Source: Halochromatium sp. (lineage in GTDB: Bacteria > Pseudomonadota > Gammaproteobacteria > Chromatiales > Chromatiaceae). Taken from it: a DNA stretch of 64,000 nt. Location of the stretch: the NCBI GenBank assembly GCA_010912705.1, contig POWB01000004.1, forward strand, positions 83,121 to 147,120, given 5' to 3'. The position numbers and the translations under genes are program-made. The notes beneath the pieces are model-generated. The model searched no databases, was not told the DNA's origin, and worked only from the letters and a program-made list of their open reading frames with translations. This document shows, in pieces, positions 42,967-53,139 of the stretch (its first letter is position 1; each line of letters starts with the position of its first letter).

Positions 42967-44235
42967 TCACTCCGTCATGTTGCGCACGTTATTGATCAAG
43001 CTGCGCAGGCTGTCGCGCAGCACGCGGTAGCTGAAGAAGCGGCTGGCAACGCGATAGTTATGCTCGACCAGCTCGGCACGATAGCCGGAGTCGGCCAAGA
43101 TCGTCCGCGTTTGCTCGACCGTGGATTTGTCGATCACGCCGTCGATGACCGGCAAGCGAAAGCCCTTCGGCTCGATATCGCGCTGATAGACGCTGTAGCG
43201 GCCGATGACGATCGGCAGCCTAAAGTAGATCGCCTCGAGCAGCGCATTGCCGAAGCCCTCGTAGAGGCTCGGAAAGGTCACCAGATCCGCGTGCGGATAG
43301 AGGTCGCTGAGCACATAGACCTTCTGACCTGTTTGGTCGAGCTGGCGCCGATCGGCTATGCGCTCACCGAAGAGCTTCAGCGACACCCCCTCATCCTGCG
43401 CTAGCTGCTGGATCTGGCGCTCGTACTCGTAGCCCTCATCGCCGCTATGATGCGAGATCACGAGATGGGCATGTGGCAGCTTGAGTCGGCGAATCAGGTG
43501 GATAGCATTCTCAATACCCTTGCGCGGCACGATCCGGGTCGGCTGCAGCACCAGCAGCTCCTGCTCGTGCAGACCTAGGGCCTGCCGAACATCGGCCGCA
43601 TAGGCATCTGGCGGTCCTGGCGGGTTCTCGAAATCAAAGACGTTCGGCACCAGGATGCTCGGCAGCCCCTTGCGCCAGGCGATCTCCTCGCGCGCAGCCT
43701 GATTGATGACCACATGCTGCAGGTGCGGCACACGCGGTGGAAAGGCCATCTCGATGTAGTCATCCACTGCCGAGATCTGGAACCGCTGCCGCTCCCACAT
43801 GAAATCGTGATGGTGCGCGATCGCCGGCATCCCGGTCTCAAGTAGAAACTCGGTAATCGCCACCCCGAGCGGAATCTGCATCGGGATGGTGAGCGCATTC
43901 TCGATGATCAGGACATCGAGATCGAAGCGCTCACGAAACTCATAGAGGGTCGACTTCAGATACTGCGCCAACTCGCGGATGCGGCGGCTGACTTCCGGAC
44001 TGCGACGGGTGCAGCCCCAGAGCTGCGCATTGATCCATTGGTTTTCAGAATGATCGAAAAAGGCCTCCGGGATGCAGAGGCTCATCGCCGGGTCGCGATC
44101 GAGCACGCCGCCGTACCAGGCGCTCACATGCCCGCCCTGCCAGAGCACCTCGGCCCACTTCGCGGCCTCCAATGAGACCCCGTCGGTTCCGGCGAAGCGG
44201 GTCGAGACAAAGCCGATGTGTTCCGGTTGTTTCAT
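42967..44235 (-). CDS. GT4 glycosyltransferase
   Basis: A 422-residue retaining glycosyltransferase of family GT4. The N-lobe begins with HIGFVSTRFAGTDGVSLEAA. The C-lobe has the donor-site pattern VLQPTRIVPRKGIENAIHLI and the E-x7-E motif in FPSLYEGFGNALLEAIYF. The GTDGVSLE opening resembles enzymes annotated as mannosylglucosylglycerate synthases, but I cannot confirm that. It comes first in an operon with the GH13_18 phosphorylase and is divergent from another glycosyltransferase. The pair suggests synthesis and breakdown of a glucoside such as a compatible solute. Confidence 0.82.
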   Translation of the reverse strand: MKQPEHIGFVSTRFAGTDGVSLEAAKWAEVLWQGGHVSAWYGGVLDRDPAMSLCIPEAFFDHSENQWINAQLWGCTRRSPEVSRRIRELAQYLKSTLYEFRERFDLDVLIIENALTIPMQIPLGVAITEFLLETGMPAIAHHHDFMWERQRFQISAVDDYIEMAFPPRVPHLQHVVINQAAREEIAWRKGLPSILVPNVFDFENPPGPPDAYAADVRQALGLHEQELLVLQPTRIVPRKGIENAIHLIRRLKLPHAHLVISHHSGDEGYEYERQIQQLAQDEGVSLKLFGERIADRRQLDQTGQKVYVLSDLYPHADLVTFPSLYEGFGNALLEAIYFRLPIVIGRYSVYQRDIEPKGFRLPVIDGVIDKSTVEQTRTILADSGYRAELVEHNYRVASRFFSYRVLRDSLRSLINNVRNMTE

Positions 44236-44447
44236 CCTAATAAACCGCTAATGGCGCCGATAGACACAGATTAAACCTCTCCGAAACAATGCCTTGGCGA
44301 AAAGACCAGACTCATTGACCAGATCCCGCAGGCGCTAATGAAGGTCAGCTGAGCGTTCTGCGCCGTGCGATAAGATCTGCTCCCTGCATGACCTGTGCCC
44401 AAGATCGTCATCAAACTGGCAGCTGATCCAGGCTATGATCCCACAGC
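44236..44447. promoter_or_regulatory. Divergent promoter region between two glycosyltransferase genes
   Basis: This 212-base gap separates two operons that read outward. It must hold both promoters. It contains several AT-rich stretches (around 44240-44290), but I see no clear -35/-10 pair or operator. Confidence 0.4.
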
Positions 44448-45935
44448 ATGCGTATCGCGATCGTCCATTTCCATCTCCAGACCGGCGGCGTCACTCGGGT
44501 TATCGAACACGCCTGTGCCGCCCTCAGCGCCGCGGGTCACGCCGTCGTTGTGCTCAGTGGCGAGCCAGCGCAACGGCCCGGCTCACTTGCAGCAGGGGTT
44601 GAGGTGATCCCCGCGCTCGGCTATGAGGAGCGCCGCCAACCCTTAGCGGCCGGGGCATTACAGCAAGCCATGGAGCAGGCCGCCCTGCGCGCGCTCGCGG
44701 GTCCTCCTGACCTCTGGCATGTCCATAATCATTGCCTCGGCAAGAATCTCGCCCTGCCGGATGCGCTGTGCGGGCTCGCCGCGGCTGGCCATCGGCTCTT
44801 GCTACAACCGCATGATTTCGCCGAGGACGGCCGCCCTGCCCTATATCGGCGCATGCTCGAGACCATCGGCGCCCAAGATGGTGCAGGACTCTCGGCCCAT
44901 CTCTATCCAGTGGCGCCACAGATCCATTACGCAACGCTGAATCAGCGTGATTATCGCGTTCTTGCCGCTGCCGGCGTGCCAAGCAGGCAGTTGCATTCCC
45001 TGCCAAATGCGGTTTCCATCGCCGTCGATACCGCTAGCCGGCCCGACGGCCGCCTCATGGCTGATCTCGCCGCGAGCGCCGACATCGACCACCGCCGCTG
45101 GCTCTATCCAACCCGCGCTATCCGCCGCAAGAATCTCGGCGAGCTGGTGTTCTGGGCCGCGCTCGCCGGCCCAAACGACCGCTTTGCAACAACCCTAGCA
45201 CCGCAAAACCCCCTTGAGCAGCCCATCTACCAGCGCTGGGTGGCACTCGCCCAGAAGCTGAGCTTACCGCTCGATCTTGAGCTTGGCGCCCGCACCAGCG
45301 ATTTTGGTGCACTGCTCGCCTCGAGTCATGCGCTGATGACCACCAGCGTTGGCGAAGGCTTTGGCCTCGCATTCCTCGAGCCCTGGCTGGTCGATCGTCC
45401 ACTCGCCGGGCGCGACCTACCCGAGATCACCGCCGACTTCAGCACCGCTGGGCTCGATCTTAGCGGACTCTACCAGCACCTGCCGGTACCGCTCGACTGG
45501 CTCGATACAGCAGCGCTCCGCAAACGCCTCGAGCGCGCCCTGGCAACCGCCGCCAACGCCTATGGTCGCAAGCCTAATGCCGATGACCTGGAGCGCGCCT
45601 GGCAGGCCGCCGTCGATGAGGATCACCGGATCGATTTCGGTCGCCTCGACGAAGACGCGCAGATGCAAGTGATTAGGCATATCCAGGCCGACCCAGCAGC
45701 CGGCTCAGCGCTCGACGTCCGCTCACCACCGCTCGCCGCCAATGCCGAGTTGATCGCACAGAACCGCGCCCTCGTTGAGCGCGAGTACCTCATCGAGGGC
45801 TACCGACGCCGGCTCGAGGCGATCTATCTAGCCTTGCTCGAGGCCCCAAGCGCGCCGTTGCGAGATCAGGCCGATGGGCAGCTATTGATCAGCAATTTTC
45901 AGGCCCCAGAGCGGCTCTACCTGCTTCGTGCATAA
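44448..45935 (+). CDS. GT4-like glycosyltransferase, possibly glucoside synthase
   Basis: A 495-residue protein. The N-terminal lobe begins IAIVHFHLQTGGVTRVIEHA, a common GT4 opening. The C-terminal lobe has LYPTRAIRRKNLGELVFWAA and the E-x7-E pattern in VGEGFGLAFLEPWLVDRPLA. A helical tail of about 100 residues follows. It overlaps the downstream HAD phosphatase frame region, and the phosphatase ATG lies ten bases after its stop. Glycosyltransferase plus phosphatase is the usual arrangement for two-step sugar-phosphate routes, as for sucrose or glucosylglycerate. The acceptor is unknown. Confidence 0.75.
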   Translation: MRIAIVHFHLQTGGVTRVIEHACAALSAAGHAVVVLSGEPAQRPGSLAAGVEVIPALGYEERRQPLAAGALQQAMEQAALRALAGPPDLWHVHNHCLGKNLALPDALCGLAAAGHRLLLQPHDFAEDGRPALYRRMLETIGAQDGAGLSAHLYPVAPQIHYATLNQRDYRVLAAAGVPSRQLHSLPNAVSIAVDTASRPDGRLMADLAASADIDHRRWLYPTRAIRRKNLGELVFWAALAGPNDRFATTLAPQNPLEQPIYQRWVALAQKLSLPLDLELGARTSDFGALLASSHALMTTSVGEGFGLAFLEPWLVDRPLAGRDLPEITADFSTAGLDLSGLYQHLPVPLDWLDTAALRKRLERALATAANAYGRKPNADDLERAWQAAVDEDHRIDFGRLDEDAQMQVIRHIQADPAAGSALDVRSPPLAANAELIAQNRALVEREYLIEGYRRRLEAIYLALLEAPSAPLRDQADGQLLISNFQAPERLYLLRA

Positions 45936-45945
45936 ATCAGTCACC

Positions 45946-46908
45946 ATGAGCAACGAGCCCCTTCTGACTCGCATCCGCGCACTCAGCACAATGCTAGCGC
46001 CCAAGCCGACCGGCATGGCGCCACAGTTGGCACCGCTGCTAGGGATCAAGGCAGTGCTGTTCGACATCTACGGTACCCTGCTGATCTCGGCTAGCGGTGA
46101 TATTGGTCTGGATGGCGAAGGCGCAAGCTCAATTAAGCTGAGCACCCTGATGTCGGCAGCAGGACTCGACTGGCCTCACCAGGATGCTGCTCGCTCGCTT
46201 GATACAGACCAGGATCAAAGCACCGGCCAAACATCAACTCGGCAGAAGGCGCTGACCGAAATCCCTCTTCGCGAGCGCCTAAGCCAGGTCATACAGGCCG
46301 ATCACGCCCGCGCCCAAGCCAAAGGCATCGACTATCCGGAGGTGGATATTCGCGCGATCTGGGCGAGGCTGCTCGCTGAGCTCGGACTGCGGCCCAGCGC
46401 CCAGCAGTTAGCGCGGATCGCCCTCGAGTACGAATGCCGGGTCAACCCCGTCTGGCCGATGCCAGGACTCGCTGACTTACTCCCCGCGCTGCGCCAACGT
46501 GGCCTGGTGCTCGGCATCGTTTCCAATGCGCAGTTCTACACGCCGTTGATCCTGCAGGCCTTTCTCGGCCAGCCGCCAGCGGCACTCGGGCTTGAGCCTT
46601 GCTGCAGCGCCTGGTCCTATCAGCTCCGCCAAGCCAAGCCATCCACCGCCATCTACCAGATTGCCCTTGATGGCCTAGCCCGCAGGCACGACATCCGGCC
46701 TGAGCAGGTGCTTTACATCGGCAATGACCGACGCAACGACATCTGGCCCGCGCAACAGCTCGGTCTGAAAACGGCACTCTTTGCTGGCGATGCCCGCTCG
46801 CTGCGACTGCGGGAAGAGGATTCGACGCTCGCCGGCGTCAATGCCAACGCCCTGATCACCGATTTGGCCCAGGTCCTGCCGCTCATCACCGAGCAAGGCA
46901 TTGATTGA
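45946..46908 (+). CDS. HAD-superfamily phosphatase
   Basis: A 320-residue HAD hydrolase. Motif I is VLFDIYGTLL (near residue 38), with Asp as nucleophile followed by Ile-Tyr. Motif II is LGIVSNAQF, motif III is the Lys in RQAKPSTAIYQIA, and motif IV is LYIGNDRRNDIWPAQQLG. An inserted cap of about 90 residues lies between motifs I and II. Start ATG 45946 was preferred over GTG 45928, which would overlap the upstream gene. In this operon it likely removes phosphate from the product of the preceding glycosyltransferase. The substrate is an inference. Confidence 0.8.
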   Translation: MSNEPLLTRIRALSTMLAPKPTGMAPQLAPLLGIKAVLFDIYGTLLISASGDIGLDGEGASSIKLSTLMSAAGLDWPHQDAARSLDTDQDQSTGQTSTRQKALTEIPLRERLSQVIQADHARAQAKGIDYPEVDIRAIWARLLAELGLRPSAQQLARIALEYECRVNPVWPMPGLADLLPALRQRGLVLGIVSNAQFYTPLILQAFLGQPPAALGLEPCCSAWSYQLRQAKPSTAIYQIALDGLARRHDIRPEQVLYIGNDRRNDIWPAQQLGLKTALFAGDARSLRLREEDSTLAGVNANALITDLAQVLPLITEQGID

Positions 46909-46944
46909 GTCGTTGATTAAGGTATCGATCGCATCAGCGCCTGA

Positions 46945-47733
46945 CTAACTAAACAGCTGATCGCGCAGCCGGCGCAGCACCTGAAGGTCGACATAGTCAG
47001 CACCACCCAGGTCACCCATCAGGGCCGTCGCCGGATCACCAGGGTCGCCAAGCTGATCCACGACCAGGGTCGCGCCACCGAAGTCCTGATCCTCGGTGTA
47101 AGAGCTGGTGGTCACCAACAGGGCGTCGAGGCCCGCGCCCAGGGCTGAGCGCACGCCGTTCTCAGAGTCTTCGATCGCCACACAAGCCGAGGCCGGTAGA
47201 TTGAGCTGAGCCAGTGCCAACTCGAAGATATCCGGAGCCGGCTTCTTCTCGCGCACCACATCGCCTGCCGCGATGACCTCGAACCAATCCACCAAGCCTG
47301 GCTCAGGCCCAGACTCGAGCAGCGCGGTGACGTTTGCTGGCGTGGTCGTCGTCGCAATCGCAAGTCTGACGCCGGCCTCACGGGCCTCGCGCAAGAGTCG
47401 CAGCACACCAGTGCGCAGCGGGATGCCGCCCTTGCCGAGTAATTCGACATAATGCTCAGTCTTGCGTCGGTGCAACTGCGCAATCAGCGTATCCAGGTCG
47501 GAATAGACCTGTCTATCGAGCTCGAAGTCAGGCCGATACTGCGCCAGGTAATAGCGCATCCGCTCCTTACCGCCAGTCACCGAGAGCAGCTCGCCGTAAA
47601 GCTCCACGGACCAATGCCAGTCAAGGCCAGCCTCGGCAAAGGCCGCGTTGAAGGCGGGCCGATGGCCATCGCGCTCGGTATCAGCCAGGGTTCCGTCAAC
47701 GTCAAAGATCAGGGCATTAAGACCCGTCTGCAT
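46945..47733 (-). CDS. cbbY: CbbY-type HAD phosphatase
   Basis: A 262-residue HAD-IA phosphatase very close to CbbY, which hydrolyses xylulose-1,5-bisphosphate, an inhibitor of Rubisco. It starts at ATG 47733 with AAGGA upstream. Motif I is LIFDVDGTLADTERDGHRPA, and the CbbY-specific cap sequence LLSVTGGKERMRYYLAQ follows. Then come LAIATTTTPANVTALLE, the Lys in REKKPAPDIFELAL and VAIEDSENGVRSALGAG. Its presence supports a carbon-fixing organism with the Calvin cycle. It stands alone, convergent with the HAD gene upstream and close to dksA. Confidence 0.87.
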   Translation of the reverse strand: MQTGLNALIFDVDGTLADTERDGHRPAFNAAFAEAGLDWHWSVELYGELLSVTGGKERMRYYLAQYRPDFELDRQVYSDLDTLIAQLHRRKTEHYVELLGKGGIPLRTGVLRLLREAREAGVRLAIATTTTPANVTALLESGPEPGLVDWFEVIAAGDVVREKKPAPDIFELALAQLNLPASACVAIEDSENGVRSALGAGLDALLVTTSSYTEDQDFGGATLVVDQLGDPGDPATALMGDLGGADYVDLQVLRRLRDQLFS

Positions 47734-47923
47734 CGGGGATTCCTTCATTGGTTGTGAACGTGATCGGCGAGCAAGATTAGCACAGCCGATCGCAGCATCT
47801 CGCGCGCTTAATGCTTGTCGCAGCCGATGCGATCTGCTAGAAGGAGCGGCTTCATCGTCGAGCGGTCGGTGGCTGCCGCTCGATATAGGCTTCACAACAT
47901 CGCATCGTCTCTGGGAGCAGATC

Positions 47924-48358
47924 ATGGCCGAGACAGAGAATAAAGGCGCAAGGGCGCTCGGTTTTGAGCCCTACGCCATCGCACAGGATGAGGAGTACAT
48001 GAATGCGGACCAGGAAGAGCACTTCCGCGGCCTGCTGCTGGAATGGAAGCGGCAGCTCATGGAGGAGGTCGACCGCACGGTCCACCACATGCAGGACGAG
48101 GCCACCAACTTCCCCGACCCAAATGATCGGGCGACTCAGGAGTCCGAGTTCAGCCTCGAGCTGCGCACCCGTGACCGTGAGCGCAAACTGATTCGTAAGA
48201 TCGATGAGGCACTTGGGCGCATCGACGAGCACGACTACGGCTATTGCGAGGCCTGTGGCGTTGAGATCGGCGTACGCCGGCTCGAGGCGCGGCCAACAGC
48301 GACCCTCTGCATCGACTGCAAGACGCTCGACGAGATCCGCGAGAAGCAGCGCGGCTAG
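47924..48358 (+). CDS. dksA: RNA polymerase-binding transcription factor DksA
   Basis: A 144-residue DksA. Start ATG 47924 has GGGAG upstream; a frame from 47648 is not coding in its first part. The coiled coil has the tip Asp pair region in EATNFPDPNDRATQESEFSL. The zinc finger is CEACGVEIGVRRLEARPTAT followed by CIDCK, with all four Cys. DksA works with ppGpp at RNA polymerase to shut down rRNA promoters in starvation. The gene is followed by gluQ, the usual order in gammaproteobacteria. Confidence 0.95.
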   Translation: MAETENKGARALGFEPYAIAQDEEYMNADQEEHFRGLLLEWKRQLMEEVDRTVHHMQDEATNFPDPNDRATQESEFSLELRTRDRERKLIRKIDEALGRIDEHDYGYCEACGVEIGVRRLEARPTATLCIDCKTLDEIREKQRG

Positions 48359-48478
48359 ATCGGCCCTTGGCTTTGGCTGTCAGGGTCTCAAGCCTGATGG
48401 CCGGAGCAAAGGCGCCACTAACCGCTCGGACCCCAGGCTGCCGAATCCGTAACCAGACTCAAGTCAGCCCGACCTCCC

Positions 48479-49411
48479 ATGGATGTCAGGCCACCCTGCC
48501 GGTATCGAGGCCGCTTCGCGCCCTCTCCCACTGGCCCACTCCATCTTGGGTCACTGATTGCCGCGGTCGGCAGTTTTGCCGACGCACGCCACCAGAATGG
48601 CGTCTGGTTGGTGCGCATCGAGGATACTGATCAACAACGCGCCGTTGCCGGCGCCGACAGCCTGATTCTGAAGACCCTCGAGGCCTTCGGGCTCTACTGG
48701 GATGAGGCCATCAGCTACCAGAGCCAGCGCAGCGCCCTTTACCAAGCCGCGCTCGAGCGCCTGTACCAGGATCGACGCTGCTATCCCTGCGCCTGTACGC
48801 GGCGGGAGATCGCAAGTCGCGGGCGACCAGGGCCAGAAGGGCCGATCTATCCAGGCAGCTGCCGGCGGGGTCTGCCACCCGGCCGCCAGGGCCGTAGCAC
48901 AAGGCTGCGCGTCGATTGCGCTGAACTCAGCGTCCGCGACGCCATCCATGGTCTCTACAGCCAGGCGTTGGCCGCTGAGGTCGGCGATTTCGTCCTGCGG
49001 CGCGCCGATGGCTTCTATGCCTACCAACTGGCGGTGGTCGTCGACGATGGCGAGCAGGGCATCACCCATGTCGTGCGCGGTGCCGACCTCTTAGCATCCA
49101 CACCGCGCCAGATCTATCTGCAGCGCTGTCTTGGGCTACCCCAGCCCGCGTATGCACATCTCCCCTTGGTGCTCGATGCGCATGGCCGCAAGCTCTCTAA
49201 GAGCCTGGCCTCCGCACCAGTGGACCCCGGCGACCCATTGCCGAGGCTCGTGCAGGTCTGGTCACTCCTCGGCCAGCCGCTGCCAGAGGAGCCTCCGGCC
49301 AACGTCAGCGAATTCTGGCAGCAAGCGATTGCCAGTTGGAGCCTGACCCAAGCTCCGCGTGGACCGATACCGATTGCGAGCACTGGAGACTTCGGGACCC
49401 AGCCTTTTTAG
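48479..49411 (+). CDS. gluQ: Glutamyl-Q tRNA(Asp) synthetase
   Basis: A 310-residue GluQ-RS. The class I synthetase motif is present as FAPSPTGPLHLGSLIAAVGS near residue 14, and KMSKS appears as the KLSKS form in GRKLSKSLASA. The zinc-site Cys pattern is CYPCACTRREI with a later C in YPGSCRR. It lacks the anticodon-binding domain of full GluRS, as expected. It glutamylates queuosine in tRNA-Asp. It lies 120 bases after dksA, a conserved arrangement in gammaproteobacteria, and could be co-transcribed. Confidence 0.93.
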   Translation: MDVRPPCRYRGRFAPSPTGPLHLGSLIAAVGSFADARHQNGVWLVRIEDTDQQRAVAGADSLILKTLEAFGLYWDEAISYQSQRSALYQAALERLYQDRRCYPCACTRREIASRGRPGPEGPIYPGSCRRGLPPGRQGRSTRLRVDCAELSVRDAIHGLYSQALAAEVGDFVLRRADGFYAYQLAVVVDDGEQGITHVVRGADLLASTPRQIYLQRCLGLPQPAYAHLPLVLDAHGRKLSKSLASAPVDPGDPLPRLVQVWSLLGQPLPEEPPANVSEFWQQAIASWSLTQAPRGPIPIASTGDFGTQPF

Positions 49412-49431
49412 ACATGGCCTAACGTAGCCCA

Positions 49432-50352
49432 TCAGTAGCGTGCCGGCACATAGAGCTCATTCGGCAGCATGGCCCGGTCATAATCGGGACTGAAGACACG
49501 ATCTGGTAGCGTAATCGACTCGTGCGGAACATCCTGATACGGGATCTGATCGAGCAGATGATGGATGCAGTTGAGCCGCGCGCGCTTTTTGTCGTTAGCC
49601 TCGACAATGAACCAGGGCGACTCCGGGATATTGGTCCGCGCAAAGGTCTCCTCCTTGGCCTTGGTATAGTCTTCCCAACGCACCCGCGACTGCAGATCCA
49701 TCGGGCTCAGCTTCCATTGCTTGAGCGGGTCATGGATACGCATCAAGAACCGCAGCTGCTGCTCCTCATCGGTGATCGAGAACCAGTATTTCACGAGTCG
49801 AATCCCGGAGCGCACCAACATCCGCTCGAACTCCGGGACGTCCTGAAAGAACTGCTCGACCTGATCAGGCGTGGCAAAGCCCATCACCCGCTCAACCCCG
49901 GAGCGGTTGTACCAGGAGCGGTCGAAGAGCACGATCTCACCGCCCGATGGGAGGTGCGGCACATAGCGCTGGAAATACCACTGCGTCCGTTCGCGATCAC
50001 TGGGCTTGGTCAGCGCCACCACCCGACAGACGCGCGGGTTCAGACGCTGCGTGATACGCTTGATCACGCCACCCTTACCAGCGGCATCACGTCCTTCGAA
50101 GATCACGGCAATCTTCTCGCCGGTATGCTCGACCCAGTCTTGGAGCTTGATCAGCTCGGCTTGTAAGGTCAGCAAGGCCTTGAAATAGGTTACCCGATTC
50201 AATGTTTCGGGATGCCGCTTCTTGTAGATACGTCTAAGCTCAAGCGAGAGTGCAGGCTCAGACAGCTCAAGCTCATAGTCCTCATCGAGCTCAGCCTCAA
50301 GCTCAGCCTTGAGCCAGTCCATCCCGTCGAGGTTCGCATTCGTATCGTTCAC
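49432..50352 (-). CDS. ppk2: PPK2-family polyphosphate kinase
   Basis: A 306-residue PPK2. I chose the GTG at 50352 because AGGAG lies six bases upstream; an open frame extends to 50508. The Walker A is FEGRDAAGKGGVIKRITQRL, the lid contains RSWYNRSGVERVMGF, and the Walker B region is SGGEIVLFDRSW. It moves phosphate between polyphosphate and nucleotides (usually making GTP or ATP). It is convergent with gluQ and divergent from xfp. Polyphosphate use would suit a cell storing phosphate through the Pst system nearby. Confidence 0.92.
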   Translation of the reverse strand: MNDTNANLDGMDWLKAELEAELDEDYELELSEPALSLELRRIYKKRHPETLNRVTYFKALLTLQAELIKLQDWVEHTGEKIAVIFEGRDAAGKGGVIKRITQRLNPRVCRVVALTKPSDRERTQWYFQRYVPHLPSGGEIVLFDRSWYNRSGVERVMGFATPDQVEQFFQDVPEFERMLVRSGIRLVKYWFSITDEEQQLRFLMRIHDPLKQWKLSPMDLQSRVRWEDYTKAKEETFARTNIPESPWFIVEANDKKRARLNCIHHLLDQIPYQDVPHESITLPDRVFSPDYDRAMLPNELYVPARY

Positions 50353-50700
50353 AGAGTGCTCCTGAGTCTGGATAAGCGCAGCGACCGGCCTGTTTTTTGG
50401 TGCCAAGCCAGTGAGCGCAAGAGTCTTCAGATGCTGGCTCATGAGGCAAAAGGATGCCGTCTGATCTGCCAGTCTGATCCACGGCATACAAGGAGCCGTG
50501 ATCAACAACCTAAGATCAGTCGCTTAAAATCAGTCGCCCAGATGACCGGCTCAGATCACTGGCTTTGCCTGATAAGCCGACCTACCAAGGTTGACAGAGG
50601 TTGATGACAAAAAGAAGACGGCAACATGCTCGTCAGCGTCACCAAATGTTCACTGAAACGTTCTAACCTGCCCCTATCAGCGACCACTCAGGAGCTCATC

Positions 50701-53079
50701 ATGGCCGATCAGAACCCAGCTGCTCACCTCAACCAGACCCAGCTTGAGCAGATCGACGCCTACTGGCGCGCCTGCTGTTACCTTGCCGTCGGCATGATCT
50801 ATCTGCGTGACAACCCACTGCTGCGTGAGCCGCTGCGCGAGGAGCATCTCAAACAACGTCTGCTCGGTCACTGGGGCGCAAGCCCAGGCCTAGCCTTCAT
50901 GTATGTGCACATGAACCGGCTGATCAACGCCCATCAACAGGAGGCGATCTTTCTCGCCGGTCCCGGCCATGGTGCGCCGGGGGTGCTCGCGCCGGTCTAT
51001 CTGGAAGGCACCTACTCGGAGATCTATCCGAACAAGAGCGAAGACGAGGCCGGCATGAAGGCCTTCTTCAAGCAGTTCTCGTTCCCCGGCGGCATCGGCA
51101 GTCACTGTACGCCAGAGACTCCCGGCTCCATCCATGAGGGCGGTGAGCTCGGCTACTCGATCTCGCATGCCTTTGGTGCTGCCTTCGATAACCCGGACCT
51201 GATTGTGACGGTTGCGGTCGGCGACGGCGAGGCGGAAACCGGTCCGCTCGCCACCAGCTGGCATTCGGCCAAGTTCCTGAACCCAATCCGCGACGGCGCG
51301 GTGCTGCCGATCCTGCATTTGAACGGCTATAAGATCAACAACCCGACCCTGCTCTCGCGGATACCGAATGAAGAGCTTGCGAGTCTGATGCGCGGCTATG
51401 GCTGGACGCCCTATTTCGTCGAAGGCGATGAGCCTATGCTGATGCACCAACTGATGGCCGAGACCCTGGATAACTGCTACGCCGAGATCAAGGCGCTGCA
51501 AGACCAGGCGCGCAGCTCCGGCCAGGCGCAGCGCTGTCATTGGCCGATGATCGTGCTCCGCACCCCTAAAGGCTGGACTGGCCCTGAAGAGGTCGACGGC
51601 CACAAGGTCGAGGGCTTCTGGCGTGCGCATCAGGTCCCCTTATCAGGGATGCATCACAACCCGGCACATCTGCAGCAGCTCGAGGCCTGGATGCGCAGCT
51701 ACCAGCCCGAGGCACTGTTCGATGCGAACGGCCAGCTGATCCCTGAACTCAAGGCGCTCGCGCCCCAAGGTAACCTGCGCATGAGCGCGAATCCGCATGC
51801 CAACGGTGGACTGCTGCGCCGCGCGCTGCGGCGGCCAGACTTCCGCGACTATGCGATCTCGGTCGACAAGCCCGGCACCAGCCGGCACATGAACACCAAG
51901 CCAATCGGCGCCCTGCTGCGCGATCTGATGGCGAAGAACATGGACAACTTCCGGGTCTTCGGCCCGGATGAGAATACCTCCAACAAGCTCGATGCCATCT
52001 ACGAGGTCTCCAAGAAGCTCTGGCTCTGCGACTACAAGGACGAAGATGCCGATGGCGGTGAGCTCTCACCCGACGGCCGCGTGCTCGAGATGCTTTCCGA
52101 GCACACCCTAGAGGGCTGGTACGAGGGCTATGTGCTGACTGGTCGACATGGCTTCTTCGCCACCTACGAGGCCTTCGTGCATGTGATCGATAGCATGTAC
52201 AACCAGCATGCAAAGTGGCTGGCGATCTGCGAGGACATCCCCTGGCGCGCGCGTATCTCCTCGCTCAACCTACTGATCACCTCCACCGTCTGGCGCCAAG
52301 ATCACAACGGCTTCACCCACCAAGACCCTGGCTTCCTCGATGTGGTGGTGAACAAGAACCCCGAGGTCACGCGCATCTACCTGCCGCCGGACGTCAACAG
52401 CCTGCTCTCAACGGTCGATCACTGCCTGCAGAGTCGCGACGACATCAATGTCATTGTCGCCGACAAGCAGAATCATCTGCAGTATCTCGACATGGACGCC
52501 GCCATCACCCACTGCACCAAGGGCCTTGGCATCTGGGACTGGGCCAGTAATGACCAAGGTGAAGAGCCGGATGTAGTGCTAGTCGGCTGCGGCGATATCC
52601 CAACCAAAGAGGCACTGGCCGCCACCGCGCTGCTGCGCGAGTCCTTCAGGGATATCAAGATCCGCTTTATCAATGTCGTCGACCTGTTCCGCATCACGAC
52701 CCCGAGCGAGCATCCACACGGACTCAGCGATGCCGATTTCGACAGCCTGTTCACCAAGAATCGACCGGTGATCTTCAACTTCCACGGCTATCCTTGGCTG
52801 ATCCATCGCCTCGCCTACCGGCGCACCAACCACAACAACCTGCATGTGCGCGGCTACAAGGAGCGTGGCAACATCAACACGCCGCTGGAGCTGGCCATCG
52901 AGAACGAGATCGATCGCTTCACATTAGCGATGGATGTGATCAAGCGGGTACCTCGCTTACAGGTCGCCGGAGCGCACGCCATGGAGCGGCTTAAGGATAT
53001 GCAGATCGACTGCCGCAACTATGCCCATGAATATGGCATTGATAAGCCTGAGATCGACGATTGGGTCTGGCCGTTCTGA
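50701..53079 (+). CDS. xfp: Phosphoketolase (xylulose-5-phosphate/fructose-6-phosphate)
   Basis: A 792-residue phosphoketolase. Start ATG 50701 with AGGAG upstream. It has [32 protein letters not shown] and [20 protein letters not shown], and the thiamine-diphosphate motif [14 protein letters not shown]. It converts xylulose-5-P or fructose-6-P plus phosphate to acetyl-P and an aldose phosphate. The next gene is glycogen phosphorylase. The pair suggests that stored glycogen can be turned into acetyl-P and hence acetyl-CoA, as is known for dark metabolism in phototrophs. The pathway role is inferred. Confidence 0.95.
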   Translation: MADQNPAAHLNQTQLEQIDAYWRACCYLAVGMIYLRDNPLLREPLREEHLKQRLLGHWGASPGLAFMYVHMNRLINAHQQEAIFLAGPGHGAPGVLAPVYLEGTYSEIYPNKSEDEAGMKAFFKQFSFPGGIGSHCTPETPGSIHEGGELGYSISHAFGAAFDNPDLIVTVAVGDGEAETGPLATSWHSAKFLNPIRDGAVLPILHLNGYKINNPTLLSRIPNEELASLMRGYGWTPYFVEGDEPMLMHQLMAETLDNCYAEIKALQDQARSSGQAQRCHWPMIVLRTPKGWTGPEEVDGHKVEGFWRAHQVPLSGMHHNPAHLQQLEAWMRSYQPEALFDANGQLIPELKALAPQGNLRMSANPHANGGLLRRALRRPDFRDYAISVDKPGTSRHMNTKPIGALLRDLMAKNMDNFRVFGPDENTSNKLDAIYEVSKKLWLCDYKDEDADGGELSPDGRVLEMLSEHTLEGWYEGYVLTGRHGFFATYEAFVHVIDSMYNQHAKWLAICEDIPWRARISSLNLLITSTVWRQDHNGFTHQDPGFLDVVVNKNPEVTRIYLPPDVNSLLSTVDHCLQSRDDINVIVADKQNHLQYLDMDAAITHCTKGLGIWDWASNDQGEEPDVVLVGCGDIPTKEALAATALLRESFRDIKIRFINVVDLFRITTPSEHPHGLSDADFDSLFTKNRPVIFNFHGYPWLIHRLAYRRTNHNNLHVRGYKERGNINTPLELAIENEIDRFTLAMDVIKRVPRLQVAGAHAMERLKDMQIDCRNYAHEYGIDKPEIDDWVWPF

Positions 53080-53139
53080 AACGCTTTTAGAACATCGCTG
53101 TATTTAACAGAGCACAACATCAGGGTACAAGAGGCGCGC

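Noticed and set aside
47648..47923. N-terminal extension of DksA
   Set aside because: DksA has a standard length from ATG 47924 with its own ribosome-binding site. The extension overlaps the 5' end of cbbY on the other strand.
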